From contig JAQFVV010012397.1 of the NCBI GenBank assembly GCA_028023455.1, positions 190,001 through 254,000 on the forward strand: 64,000 nt of DNA, in the 5' to 3' direction. The position numbers and the translations under genes are program-made. Under the pieces are notes generated by a model. It was not told where the DNA came from. It worked only from the letters and a program-made list of their open reading frames with translations, and did not search any database. Within the stretch, counting starts at the first letter, position 1; every line of letters starts with the position of its first letter. The stretch comes from Epiperipatus broadwayi. Lineage: Eukaryota; Onychophora; Udeonychophora; Euonychophora; Peripatidae. Positions 11,135 to 22,663 of the stretch are shown here, in pieces.

Positions 11135-12097
11135 AGGATAATTGTGTCCATTAAATCTTAGTGAAATTTTCTAACGAAAAATTTAATAGATCGAATGTAA
11201 TTGGTCACCGACTACGGGCAGTTGACTTGTAAAGAAACCCTAATTATACAGTGGACATTACAATATATTATGGTTTCCTTTTAATAACTTGTGATTAGGA
11301 TTGGTATAAACCAATAAAATATCACATGACTCTAACTTACACATTGATGTTTCATCACCATACTTTTTTTTCACCACAGTTGTGCAATTTACTGTAAGCC
11401 ACAAGATAGAAACTAATATGGATAGCACTGGATAAGGATTTATTAAGATATCTGGTATCTGTTAATTACTAAAATTTACAGTAGATGGCACAATTTCGAT
11501 GAAACAAAAAAGTATACTTCTGAAACAGATCAAGTGATTGTCGTGTTAAAAACTAAGACCATCATAATATAATGAACTGGTTTCAGATCCATATGACTAT
11601 ACAATCAAATTGTCCAAGATTGAAATCATTTAATTTTTCCAATTTAGACGTTGCCTTGATAGTAAAAGTATTTCTTTATGTCCCTTGCCATACTTTGAAA
11701 AATTTTAGTTACCAATAATTACTAGATGGTTGTGAATTTTATATACAAATAACTCTGCAAATGTTGATTAAATTGTATCACCAAGTGATAAACAGAAAAC
11801 TCAAGCATATGATAAATGATGCTAAAATAGAGAAAAAAGATATTAATGTGAATACTAGAAATTTCTATTACCAATCCAAAATTTGATCAAGATAACCAAC
11901 TATAATAACTGTTTGGTAAACAATGTTAGAAATACTATCAAATCAAAAAAAAAAAAACATTTTTAAAAGGTTATGTAAATCTCCAAACATTTACTAACAA
12001 TTTAATAAATTATTTTGATTTTTTTCTTAACCACCAAAGTACAATTGTGATATCAACTTCAATAAATTTAACAATAAAAATATGAATAAATACTTAC
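11135..12097 (-). other. Presumed intron or 3' flank of the CCP gene
   Basis: No exon is seen. The part from about 11820 to 12000 resembles 13290-13420 and 14380-14530, which lie at equivalent positions beside other CCP exons. This suggests intron DNA was copied together with the exons. Confidence 0.5.
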
Positions 12098-12265
12098 GAT
12101 AACAAGAAGGCAAATTGGTCCATGATCCTTGAAAGCAATAAACTTCTGGGCTACCTCTTATTAGGAAGTTATTATTACAGTGATAGTTAATTAAAGAATA
12201 TGTGGCATTTAAAAAAGAAATGTTGAAATGACCATTCATAATGTTCAGTGGTGATCCACAAGTTA
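12098..12265 (-). CDS. CCP/sushi exon a (type 1)
   Basis: A 168-bp exon on the minus strand coding one complement-control (CCP/sushi) module of about 56 residues. The acceptor ...TTTTTTTAG lies before TAACTTGTGG and the donor is GTAAGTATTT. Both borders are in phase 1, as is normal for CCP modules, so exons can be added or skipped without a frameshift. The four CCP cysteines are visible (TCGSP, NYHC, EVYC, LPSC), with the conserved Trp in GSWTNLPSC. NISF and NATY are N-glycosylation sites, so the module is extracellular. It is closely related to the exon at 13585-13752. If the following intron were retained, the frame would add a hydrophobic tail and stop near 12027. No further exon was found downstream. 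Confidence 0.75.
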
Positions 12266-12348
12266 CTAAAAAAATAGATAGACCTTATGAAAAATACTGA
12301 TTTATTAAACACAGATAGATTATTATCTATATAGAATAAATGGCTTAC

Positions 12349-12519
12349 AATAACAAGAAGGTAAAGATGACCATGATCCATTTGACAAACAATAAACTTC
12401 TGATAAACCATGCAATACAAAACCATAATTACAGTAATAAGTAACCACCGTGTTTGTTGTATTTGAAAAAGAAATGTTATAATGAGAATTTGGAATTTCA
12501 GGTGGAAGTTTACAATTTG
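12349..12519 (-). CDS. CCP/sushi exon b (type 2)
   Basis: A 171-bp phase-1/phase-1 exon with acceptor TTTATTTTAG and donor GTAAGC. It codes one CCP module: cysteines in ANCKLPPE, TYYC, EVYC and LPSC, with Trp in GSWSSLPSC. NISF and NTTN are glycosylation sites. The intron to exon a is only 83 bp. A decayed sister copy lies at 13836-14005, which shares the unusual NCKLP start. Family knowledge: CCP modules bind proteins or glycans in complement regulators, selectin-like and clotting proteins. Which role applies here cannot be told from the sequence. Confidence 0.75.
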
Positions 12520-12775
12520 CTAAAATAAAAATATTCAAAATAATTACACACAAAAGAAAAAAAAATCAGTACAATAATGAATATTACAATTTTACATAAT
12601 TCTAAGCGAGAAAATCACAAGCATTTTGTCATATTTAAATGAAATATCAGCTACTTATATGACAACCCCAAAAAAAAACTATAAAAAAGATATTCTTAAT
12701 ACAGATTTTAATTAAAAAATATTAAATGCATACTAAAAATATACCCATATTAATCAAAATGATGAAGTTACTTAC

Positions 12776-12943
12776 AATAGCACACAGGTAAGACTGTCCA
12801 TGAACCTTCAAAACAATAAACTGAAGAATCACCTTCTAACAAAAAGCCATCATTACAGCGATAATTAGCTAAAGCATGTGATGCATTTGAAAAAAAAACA
12901 TTGAAATGACCATTTGAAATTTCATATGGAAATTCACACTTTC
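12776..12943 (-). CDS. CCP/sushi exon c
   Basis: A 168-bp phase-1/phase-1 exon with acceptor TTTGTTTAG and donor GTAAGTAAC. One CCP module: cysteines in GKCEFPYE, NYRC, SVYC and LPVC; Trp in GSWTVLPVC; NASH glycosylation site. Read-through of the acceptor region gives a hydrophobic stretch that could be mistaken for a signal peptide, but it lies on the intron side of a good AG, so it is not taken as the gene start. Confidence 0.75.
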
Positions 12944-13102
12944 CTAAACAAACAAATATAAAACAAAAAAGAAATGAAAGTAACACAATTTATAAAAATT
13001 TTATGAATTAAAGTATAAAACAGAAATGATAACTTTAAATACAAAAAAATAAATGTGAATTATTATTTTAAAAATATTAATCAGCATAATAAATCAAATT
13101 AC

Positions 13103-13258
13103 AATCACAGATAGGCAAAATGGTCCAAGATTCTTAAGAATAATAAACTTCAGGACTACCCCTTATTAAGAAGCACTCATTGCAATGATAATTAACTAAA
13201 ATTTCAAAATAAAACATTATACTGAGCATTTAAGATTTTAAGTGGTGATCCACAAATT
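13103..13258 (-). pseudogene. Decayed CCP exon (type 1)
   Basis: Clearly related to exon a (it retains GTGGATCACCACTTAAAAT and a GGACCATTTTGCC stretch), but frameshifted and interrupted by stops. Part of the module's middle is deleted, the acceptor AG is lost (the site reads TTTGGATGG) and the donor has drifted to GTAATT. It is a dead module inside an array of intact ones. Confidence 0.75.
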
Positions 13259-13584
13259 TCCATCCAAAAAAATGTCAGCAATATATTATTCAAGAAAAAT
13301 GCTAATGTGAATCCACAGTTTGGTTAAGACAAAATAATAGTGTCACTTATCTGAAAACGATAGTAAAAATATTATCAAGTAAAGTAAAAACTATTTTAAA
13401 AGTTTGTATAATTCATGAAGAATGCTTTTTAACAATGGATATAATCCTCCAAGAATGTAATAACAATTTAATTTAAAAACTTTAAAAAATTCTCCTTATG
13501 ATAAAAGATAAATATATTATCTATAACAATAAAAGTTACAAAGAGATATTTGAATTTAAAATTCAATATGAATTAATGACTTAC

Positions 13585-13752
13585 GATAACATGAAGGCAA
13601 ACTGCTCCACGAACCTTGAGAACAATAAACTTCAGAGCTACCTTTCAATAAGAAGCCATTATTACAGTGATAATTAATTATGGAATATGTGGCATTTAAA
13701 AACGAAATATTGAAATGACCATTTGGAATTTCAGATGGTAATCCACAAGTAG
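13585..13752 (-). CDS. CCP/sushi exon d (type 1)
   Basis: A 168-bp phase-1/phase-1 exon with acceptor CTTTTTAG and donor GTAAGT. One CCP module: cysteines in ATCGLPSE, NYHC, EVYC and LPSC; Trp in GSWSSLPSC; NISF and NATY glycosylation sites. It shares nearly all residues with exon a, so the two are recent duplicates. The neighbouring type 2 pseudo-exon on its 5' side mirrors the type 2/type 1 pair formed by exons b and a, pointing to duplication of an exon pair. Confidence 0.75.
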
Positions 13753-13835
13753 CTAAAAAGAGAACATATGATAAGTAATTGATAAATTAAATACAGATCA
13801 AGTATTACATATTTAGAAAAAAGAAATTAATCTCA

Positions 13836-14005
13836 CAAGCAGATAAAGTTGATCATAATTCATATGGCAAATAATAAACTTCTGATGATCCACATAATAA
13901 TACAAAGACAGAATTATAGCAATAAATAACAAATGTTTTTTGTTGTATTTGAAAAAAAAAGTTAAAATGTGAAGTTGAAGTATAATGAAGGAAGTTTACA
14001 ATTTG
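13836..14005 (-). pseudogene. Decayed CCP exon (type 2)
   Basis: The sister of exon b: it keeps the CAAATTGTAAACTTCC start and the GAAGTTTATT stretch. The acceptor AG has become AC, the frame is shifted, and the donor reads GTGAG. Two cysteine codons are gone. It is non-functional as a module. Confidence 0.7.
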
Positions 14006-14009
14006 TAAA

Positions 14010-14570
14010 ATAGAAATATTTACAAAAGTGCACAAAAAAACCCACAAAAGTGTTCTCAAACAATGAATATAAATAATATTATACAGAAAAACAAATTATT
14101 TGATCATATTTAAAAGAAATATCAACTGTTTATACATATAAAATAAAAAAAACAAAAGATAATCTTATAAGAAAATCAATGAAATACACAATTTATAAAT
14201 TTTTAAAAATTATAAAACAATAATAATAATACTATAAATACATTACATAGTAGAACAATTACAAATTATAAAAAAAATAATCAAAAAAATAAAATTAAAT
14301 TGACCCTGTTAAATGTGAATAATTCTGATTAATTATGTAAGTAAAAAAATTATGAATCCAATACTTGGTGTATAATGAACAAAAAAAATGCTAATATAAA
14401 AATCTGAAATTTCTATTAATATTCCAAACTGTTGGCAAGGCAAAATAATACTGACCCTTATTTAGAAACAATATTATAAATATTATCAAATCAAATAATA
14501 ACATTTTTTGAAGTTTATATAAACCATCAAAAATGTAATACTAACATCTTAAGAATGAAAATGTCATGCA
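14010..14570 (-). other. Presumed intron of the CCP gene
   Basis: AT-rich. The part from 14380 to 14530 repeats intron sequence seen at 13290-13420 and 11820-12000, which supports tandem duplication of blocks that include exons and intron DNA. Confidence 0.5.
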
Positions 14571-14574
14571 TAGA

Positions 14575-15660
14575 TCTTATATTTACAACTACACAATTAA
14601 TGGAGCAGACAGAAGCTAGACAATGTTATACATATAATTTTTACTGACTTGAAAAAAGCTTGTGACAGGGTTTTTTGAAATTGCTATGGAAAGCACTTAA
14701 AATGGGAGGAACTGATGATTATTGATTTATGTAATTAGGGAAATACATGAACAAAATGAAGATCAAGTGATGATAGACCAGAAGATATCAGAGACAAAAA
14801 ACAGCAAAATGACTATTACAGAAATGTATATTCCCATCTGTTCAAAAGTTATACTAATATAGCTTTGAAAAAATGACAAACAAATGTGAAAGAATGGATG
14901 TTAGGAGTACGTAAAAATAGATATTTATTCAATTCATTATTTAAAAACATTCAGATCATTACTACTCAGAGTATGGAGAATATTGAATATATTCTGAAAA
15001 AAGTTAGGCATATATATATACAATGAAGTGGATAAATATTAATGTTGGTAAGGTAGAGTACTTTATAATAGATAAAAATGATTAATGGGGGAAAAATGAT
15101 TATGAAATAAACAACTTTCAATACTTAGGATCAATTATTGAAAAAATGCATAATCAAAAAAAAAAAAAAATTCTAGAAGAATTGGTAAAATGAGGCATGC
15201 AGAAGTAAGCTCAATTCACTTCATCCACTATTAATATAAGGATGAAAGTAAAAAGACATGATATACCCTGGTACAAAGTGTACTACAGTATGAGGCAGAA
15301 ATGTTGATAATGAAAAAGGTAGAGAACAGAAAATATTAGAGAAACTTAGAAGATTAAGACCAAAGTAAAAAACAAATAAAAAGATCAGAAAAATAGTTGA
15401 AATAAAAAAATATATAACAATTCTTAAAGAAAAAAGATTAAAATTTCATTATGATGTTAAAAGAATCAATAAAAATACAATTCCAGTAATGATAATGTTT
15501 GATAATTGATGAAAGAAAATAAGAGGAAAACTAAGGAAATAATGGAGAGAAAATTTGATAAACAACATTAAAACAAGTTCTACTAGAGCCAGTTATGGAA
15601 GAATAAAATATAGAGATAGATATGTAATTAGAAAGATGTAGAAAAAGAAAATAAGGTAAG
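14575..15660 (+). pseudogene. LINE (non-LTR) reverse transcriptase remnant
   Basis: Broken plus-strand frames contain, in order, the landmarks of the endonuclease-RT proteins of animal LINEs. There is a fingers/palm stretch with LLWKALKMGGTDDY (about 14670-14720), an INVGK block in the position of the palm's NxxKT (about 15030), and FQYLGSIIE at the thumb (about 15117-15145). Later come a YEAEML stretch where YGSETW is usual (about 15290), and an RGKLRK-W...NNIK...DRYVIRKM C-terminal block (about 15510-15650) matching the rGRPkk-W tail. The YADD catalytic segment is not readable. Many stops make it long dead. It sits inside the CCP gene's large intron, opposite in strand. Confidence 0.75.
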
Positions 15661-17242
15661 CTTTTGTTTGAAGATATATTTACCAGTGAAGAATACTGAA
15701 AAATATTTAAAATAAACTATTGTTTTATTTAAAAATCCAAAACACCCAAGCTAAATATTTTCATCAGTATGCTTATATTTAAATTTATAATTTTTTATCC
15801 TTCTTAAAAAAGAATTCAATTTTTATATCATTATTTTTAGACATTATGTTCTGGGCTTTTTGTCACTATATGAAATCAAGAGTATAAATGCATATATAAT
15901 TCTTAGAAAGTAATATTTTCTTAATATTAATGTCCTGTCTAACTTTTCATTATTATGAAAAGCTTCGCATATAAAATAATATTCATCATTATAGTAAATT
16001 ATCTCTATAAAATAGAAATCATGACACTTTCCAGGAAATAGACAAGTAATTTCTAATGGATCTATTCATTCAAAATTGTCCAAACATTGATGAAAAGCCA
16101 TAGTTCCATTTATAAATTAAAAAGTGTGAATTTCGAATTTCTGGTGTTAAATCACATGACTAGAATAAAAAGCTATTGTCTCCTTGTGTGCTACATTGAT
16201 TCAAAATTCATACTTTTTATTTATACATGAAACTGGGATTGTTTACCAATGTTCAAATAAGTTTGAATTACTATGTTGTTATTTATATAAAAAGCAAATT
16301 AAATAATACACCCCAGAAGGTCAAAAAAAATTCCATCAATAATAATATAGAATACTTTCAAAAACAAGATGTTGATGAAAAAGGAACTTTTGGAAAACTA
16401 GGATCTATGTTTTTCATTATGTTCAGTTAAAGGTCATGAGTACAGGGGCCAGATTTACCTGAGTCAGCTGTACAGTTATTAAATTATTTTAGAAATAATA
16501 CACAAACAAAATGTTAAACTTAACAAAAGAGATTATTGCTCTAATTATATAAATATATAACTGTTAGTAGTTTAACTAGTAGCTATAAGTGAAGGTGGGT
16601 TGATGGATAATCAATCATCGTCCCAAAAATAATATTTCATATAATGAAATTTAATATTACATTTAAAATACAAAGTATAAATAATCATATTTAAGATATA
16701 AAAGATATTTAAGTAAGAGATATTAAAGCAATGTTTGTTATCACAAAATATATAAATATGTTATTAAGAGCACGAAAAATCTTGATATCTCTGAGAGATC
16801 AGACCAGTTTACTTCTTAGAGCAATTATACATCAACAGAATTATCAATAAGTAAAAGTAATATTCATCCTCAAGTAATAATCATTCAATATCATGAATGA
16901 TCAACAATAAAATAAATCAACAGTCAATCTTGTGACTGGATTTGACACGGGTCTACTGTAGAACAGGCCAACTATTTAGCCTTTGCCAGCTTGGACAATT
17001 ATTTAAACATTAATTTGGATGCACAAACTATACACAACCATAAAAATAATAATGCTGGGATATTAAAATGTAGTATGTGGACTTTATAATGTCATACTAC
17101 ATGCCCCTGCACTAAATATATATATCCCCTTTTATATATCAGACTATTATATGCACAAATCTAGCTCAGAGGTCATAAGCTCTATTAATATTTCTGTGAT
17201 CAAGAGATAATGCAATACATAATATAATCTAAAAACCATTTA
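15661..17242. other. AT-rich intron sequence, no gene seen
   Basis: The open frame at 16227-16430 is low-complexity and has no domain. Nothing else is recognised. Confidence 0.4.
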
Positions 17243-17334
17243 GAATTAAGGGTTGTTTTCTCATCCTTGGTGTTCGCCTTAAGATGTCGCTACTTCTAGG
17301 TAAATTCCTAGAAATATACCGTTTCACCGGCCTT

Positions 17335-17540
17335 CACCCAACAAAAGAGGAATTTTTCTACGTTATAAAAGCAGAAAAGTCTTCACGTTATGTTGGACGG
17401 AGGCAGCGGTGACAGAAGCCAACACAAAGAGACTTCTTTCTATGATAAAACACAGAAAGAGTTCCCAAGGCTGCCGGTTACGGCTTTTTTTCTATGCTAA
17501 AAGCAAAAAGAAAGAAATGCCTTGATCGGCTGCCGTAGTA
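17335..17540. repeat. Three diverged units of about 55-65 bp in the transposon leader
   Basis: Three successive blocks each contain a TCTAYGNTAAAARCA-like core followed by a G/C-richer segment (for example GGAGGCAGCGGTGACAGAAG, then CTGCCGGTTACGG, then CGGCTGCCG). The spacing is uneven and the similarity modest. Confidence 0.45.
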
Positions 17541-17849
17541 GTAGATTTTGTTCATCATTTTCTCGTAATAGTAGAATATCTATTTTCTCTGTAGTTTCGT
17601 GTGAGAGTGGGTGTCTTTGAAGGAGTCGTAATTTTTTAAAATTTGATAAGATGTCTATTTTTTTTAATGTGTTGTAACTTACTTTACTGTTGTAAGTTTA
17701 GTAATAATGTCCTGAAGATTCCATTACGAAGGGGTAACCCTCAGAAATTGCTTTTAAGGGTGCGAAAGGGAAAATAAAATTAAAGGATCACGTGAAAAGT
17801 ACCATTTTTGCGAGAATTCGTCCATGACCAGTTACTTTCGCTATATATA

Positions 17850-18330
17850 TACGCACAAACAAAAACAACCCACTGTCTAATTATTAGGAATTACTTGTCC
17901 GAAAAATAAAATTAGTCGGGTATTTTTTTTTTTTTGTTACATTTATTATTTCAAAATAATATTAGTTTTTATATCTACACACTAACAAGAACAACCCAGT
18001 TCCTGATTAATTACTGTCTTTAAAAAAAAAAAAAAAAAGCAAATTCAACGGGGTTTGATTTTTTTACGGTTTGTTTGTTTTTATATATACACAAGATTTA
18101 CCAAAAAAAAAAAAAAAAAAAAACCCACTTTCTGATTAATTACTGTCAAAAGAAACGCAAATTAGTCGGCTATCATTTTTAAATTTAGTATTTCAATAAC
18201 GGTACCCTTTTTATATAGACAGAGTTAACAAAAACAACCCACTTTCTGATTTATTAGTCTGTCCCCCATCCAAAAAAAAAGAAAACGGAAATTAGTCGGG
18301 TATCATTTTTCAATCGAGTCTTTTAATGAC
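17850..18330. repeat. Minisatellite array, four units of about 115-130 bp
   Basis: Each unit carries ACAACCCA, a CTGATTAATTACTGTC-like block, AATTAGTCGGGTAT and a poly(A)/poly(T) stretch. ACAACCCA recurs near 17864, 17991, 18118 and 18235. The array lies within the transposon at 17251-19097. Confidence 0.8.
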
Positions 18331-18399
18331 GGTCCTTACTAATAGTAGTTGGATATCAATTCTAAATTATAGTATATAAATTACATTACTTTTGATAGA

Positions 18400-18910
18400 T
18401 TTAGAATTACGTCTTGCTTATTTAATAAAATGATTGATTTACTCTTGATCAAAAATACCGTAACTTTTTAAAAAAAAGACAAACATAAAGTCCCAAAAAA
18501 AAATGAGAAAAAGCCCCGTAACTTTAAAGACACACACAAACTCAAAAACAATCTAAGATTAATAAACATTGACTTATTATGTCTTGCTTTTGAATCAAAT
18601 TATTGATTTACTCTTGCAAAAAAAATACCGTAACTTTAAAAAGACACACCTAAAGTCCAAAAAAAAAAAAATTTGAAAAAGCCCAGTAACTTTAAAGACA
18701 CACACACAAACTCAAAAACAAGATAAGATTAATAAACATTTACTTATTACGTCTTGCTTTTGAATAAAAGTATTGATTTACTCTTGCAAAAAAAAAAAAA
18801 GATCCGTAACTTTAAAAAGACACACGTAAAGTCAAAAAAAAAAATTAGAAAAACACCGTAACTTTAAAGACACACAAACTCAAAAACAAGATAAGATTAA
18901 TAAACATTTA
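18400..18910. repeat. Minisatellite array, three units of 170 bp
   Basis: GTCTTGCTT recurs at 18411, 18581 and 18751, an exact 170-bp period. Each unit also holds ATTGATTTACTCTTG, CCGTAACTTT (twice) and AGACACAC. The units differ mainly in the length of A runs. Confidence 0.88.
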
Positions 18911-19105
18911 CAAAAATTAAAAAAACTAACATCATATGATAGTATTAGTTAGTAGAATATTTTATTACAAATCTAAGAAATCAGATCTTTTTAGATCAAA
19001 TCGATCATTTAGGTCAGGCCCGGAATCGTTATATGAATATGTTTTTGATTAGCATCAACGCCATCTTAAGGCGAACACCAAGGATGAGAATACAACCGAA
19101 TTAAG

Positions 19106-20105
19106 TTACTGGAATAATTTTAATAATTGAATACACATTTATCAACAACAATAAAAAAAATGACGTGAATGTCTGTAGAATAGCACTATGCACATATCAA
19201 GTAAGTCTTCTGATTCTGAGTAACATATAATTACACATATCAATTAAGCCTTCTGATTCTGAGTAATATACAATTAAAAAAACTATCATATTGTGATTTA
19301 CATGATTAATACAGAATTCAAGTTATTACATTGATATATATATGCACAAAGACATGCATTTTATAATATATAATGAATACATTTCAATTGACATTTAATA
19401 AAATTTTAAAAATTATTACATTTTGCATGTGCTCTATTTGACAAGCATTGATATATATGTACACAGACATGTGACATCATAATTTCTGAACATATTTGAC
19501 TTGCCATAAAAAATACATGATTAAAATTTTTAAGTTATATTTTTAATAATACAAACATCTTTTGCTGGGTTTACTTAAAGCACAGGTGTGCAATATATTA
19601 ATTTATTAATGTAACATATTCGAACTTATCAAACTAATAAAATTATTAAAAATATCTTTCATAATGAATTCCATTTGGAAAATATACTAAATTTCACTGC
19701 TTTAATAATAAAAACTTTTTCCATTCCTTTTTTTTAAATAAAATAAAATTAGTCTTGACAGGTTACTCTAAAAAGATTTGATTGATTAATTATAACGTCT
19801 TTCTTTAGATTATAGAATCATCTATTAATCCTTTGATTTTTTATTTTTAATCCAAACAAAATTATTAATTGCATTTTAAGTTATATTTTTAAATTTCATT
19901 TTAAGGAATTACTAAAATTTTAAATAATATCATTCTCTCTATATAGATGTCATCATCACAGATTGCTCTTAATTATAATGTTTTTAAATTTTAAAAAATA
20001 GATTTTACAGTTTAAAATAACATTGTTCTATATATGTCTATCACTTTTTAAATGTCATTTTTAAATGAATTATTTAAAACATCTCACATTATATAAATAC
20101 ATGAT
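19106..20105. other. AT-rich intron sequence, no gene seen
   Basis: Contains a short direct repeat (CACATATCAAGTAAGTCTTC / CACATATCAATTAAGCCTTC near 19192 and 19234). No coding or RNA feature was recognised. Confidence 0.4.
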
Positions 20106-20109
20106 AAAA

Positions 20110-21451
20110 TTTATCTGTGGTTCCTTGCATCTAGATAAAGCAACATATGTATAACAACTTCATCAAACTGATGGGACTCTCTTGGTGAGTTGGTCTTGGT
20201 GAAATTGGAATATAATCAAAGATTGTCATCATCAGGAAAGGCATAATCAGCTAACTGTTGACATTTCCTTGGTTCCACTTAGACTTCAGGCCAGCAAGCT
20301 GTCTTGTCCACATTTGTGCAAGCTAATGAATACAGAAAGCTGGATCTGGCTTCATGAATCAAAACTCCTATGTAGTGAACTATAGAGCAACTGCTTCTTT
20401 ACCTTCCTTTAGATCTCCATGTGAACTCTCTTCTAATCTGAACTAATTTGCTAGCCAACTCTTCTGGCCAGCTAACTTCTGCCATGTCATCAAAATATTA
20501 TTAGCCATTCTTATTCAAAAAGTATTATTAGCCAACTAGCTATTCTTTTTAGCAACTCTTTTTATATAATCTGCTGAGGTGACAAAAACTAATTAAAACT
20601 GTTTTTTCTTGATTAAAAACAATTTTAATCAAAAGCTACTTTTGAAATTTTATCAAAAATATAATATACAAAGGTTTTTAAAAATAGATAGACATCTTTA
20701 TAATTATTAGAAAACATGCTTGTTTTTAATTTCAAAATCAGAATACAATATTAATATTTATTTAGATCTTTTTAAACTGTTTAATTTATAATAAAATTCT
20801 ATTTTAAATTCAAAATTAATCTTTTACTATGATTATTTTATTCCAGGAAATGTAGAAAAATATTTACAAAGTTTTTGTCTGTGTTTATTTCTAATTTTCC
20901 TTTCAACTTTATATATATTTGTGCATATACATTGTTATTGTGTGCCATGTAACATGCATGTTTACAATACTTATAGATAGAATTTTCTTGTATTGTCTAA
21001 AAGTTGTATTGCTTGTACAATTCTTAGGATTAGCCCATGCATGCATTGTTAATTGTAGTATTGAACTATATCCCTGCATTTTGTTTTACTACATTTATAT
21101 CTGCTGTTAACTTTTCTCCATTATATTTCATTATAATGCTCTCTTCCACATATTTATAATGTTATGCATTTCTGAGTGTCTATTATGGTACTGCTCATGC
21201 AATTCAGTACTATGTATGGTACTGTTCCAATTAAGACTAGTCTATTTTATATCTAATTTGCATAATTGTTAATTATACAAATTAGCCCATGTAGTTTCAT
21301 TCCATGTTTGCAGAATTTTACAAATATTATTTTTTTTATAGAGTGCAAATTAAATCTCACTTATCTTTGACTAAATTTATCAGAAGTCACTCAGGCACTT
21401 TATTTTATTATATACACATTTATGGTACTAAGTTTTTAAACAGATACAACA
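20110..21451 (-). repeat. Candidate 3' LTR of a minus-strand gypsy element
   Basis: It lies directly downstream, on the minus strand, of a polypurine tract (21452-21469) that follows decayed integrase. Read on the minus strand it would start TGTTGTATCTG. The left border is uncertain and no partner LTR was found on the 25-kb side, so the call rests on position only. Confidence 0.35.
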
Positions 21452-21469
21452 ATTCCTCTCCCTCACTCT
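21452..21469 (-). other. Polypurine tract
   Basis: The minus strand reads AGAGTGAGGGAGAGGAAT between the integrase remnant and a TG-starting sequence, as expected for an LTR element. Confidence 0.6.
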
Positions 21470-21779
21470 AGGAATAAAATAAAGTTCAATCACAGATGTA
21501 GTCTTCCAGTTTTGCAGGTTTTTTATGCATTCTAGTTTTTCTGGAAAATAATGTTTTCTTCTTCTTTATAGAAAGACATTTCTTCTTCATGTAGTCATTC
21601 ACAATTTACTTCAACAGATACATCCCTTAAATTTAAACTTGAAGCTTTTTCTTCTATATTTATTTCAGTATTCATAGACATATCTCTCTTAATTTCTTCA
21701 CTATTTTCTCATAAATCATTTACATGAGTAGTATCAAAACTTGTAGTTTTTTCTATTCTATCTAATGGTTTACAAAAAT

Positions 21780-22660
21780 GGAATTTTAAATGGTTAATAT
21801 GCTTTCTTACTTCTCTACATTGCCTCTTCTAATTATATGTACATAAAAATCAGTACTTAATTATCACTCCTGGGATCAGTATTTTTTTCAACATATCATG
21901 GAACCAGACATTTTCTCCTAATTTATATTTGACAGTTTCAGTCTATGCTTCCTTGTCTCTAGTTTTATATGGTATTAATACAGAAACACATGCTTTAATA
22001 TGGTGTTGCATCATAATTGTGCAGAATTCACATAGTTATTGAGTTACATGTTAAGTATTGATACAACATGACTGTTGTTAATACCTCATGAATATCAACA
22101 TATTCCATTTTATTCACTGCACATTTTAACTACTAAATGACCTTTTCCACTAATCCCCTCAGTGTGATAAGTTGGTATTACAAGATGCTGCAGCTCTTTA
22201 TTAGCAAGAAAATCCTTCAATTGTACTGGACAAAATATAGCATCATTTTTTGTAACTATTAGCTCAGGATACTTATGTCTTGTAAAGAGTTCATTTCATA
22301 ATTTTATTATATATAACTACATTGCTATTTTTGACCATTCTGTATTTCATTCATTTAAAATATGAATCAACAACAAGAAATATATTCATGGAATGATCCT
22401 GCATTATCTAAAAAAAACCCTTTCCCTTGGTTTTGTAGCTTCAAGCCATGATTACCCCTTGCAGGTAATATTGCTTTTTCTTGATGAGCTTGACATGCAT
22501 ATAGTTTTTTCTATATCATTATTCATGTCTGACCATGGGATATATCATTGAGCCAATTTTTTCCAATGACCTATTCTGGATTGTCCTTCATATAGCAACT
22601 CTAACATGCATTTCCTTCCCTCAGTTGGAATAAAAATCAGAAATTCATAAGGATGCATTA
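21780..22660 (-). pseudogene. Gypsy integrase remnant
   Basis: Broken minus-strand frames show, going downstream, the zinc-binding CxxC stretch (YACQAHQ, about 22485-22505), an NAGSFHEYI block like the start of the catalytic core (about 22400), and NKELQHLVIPTYHTEGISGK in the position of the NGIxHxxxxPYHPxSNG motif (about 22135-22215). They end with GENVWFHDMLKKILIPGVI and VRKHINHL at the C-terminal GPY-type module (about 21780-21950). Stops and frameshifts are many. Confidence 0.7.
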
Positions 22661-22663
22661 TTT

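Larger units (their letters stand above)
17251..19097. mobile_element. Non-autonomous DNA transposon with 8-bp target duplication
   Basis: Terminal inverted repeats of about 38 bp begin GGTTGTNTTCTCATCCTTGG and continue through GTTCGCCTTAAGATG, nearly identical at both ends. The element is flanked by the perfect 8-bp duplication GAATTAAG (17243-17250 and 19098-19105). Eight-bp duplications are made by hAT, P and Merlin elements. The GG start rather than CAG favours a Merlin-like source, as inference. It has no transposase; its 1.85 kb is mostly two minisatellite arrays plus a less AT-rich leader (17270-17640). Confidence 0.88.

Noticed and set aside
12768-12986. A start codon and signal peptide for the CCP gene at exon c (hydrophobic MLLSFLFCFIFVCLG)
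   Set aside because: The hydrophobic run lies upstream of a good acceptor AG that gives the same phase-1 start as the other modules, so it is intron. Comparable intron run-ons occur before other exons.
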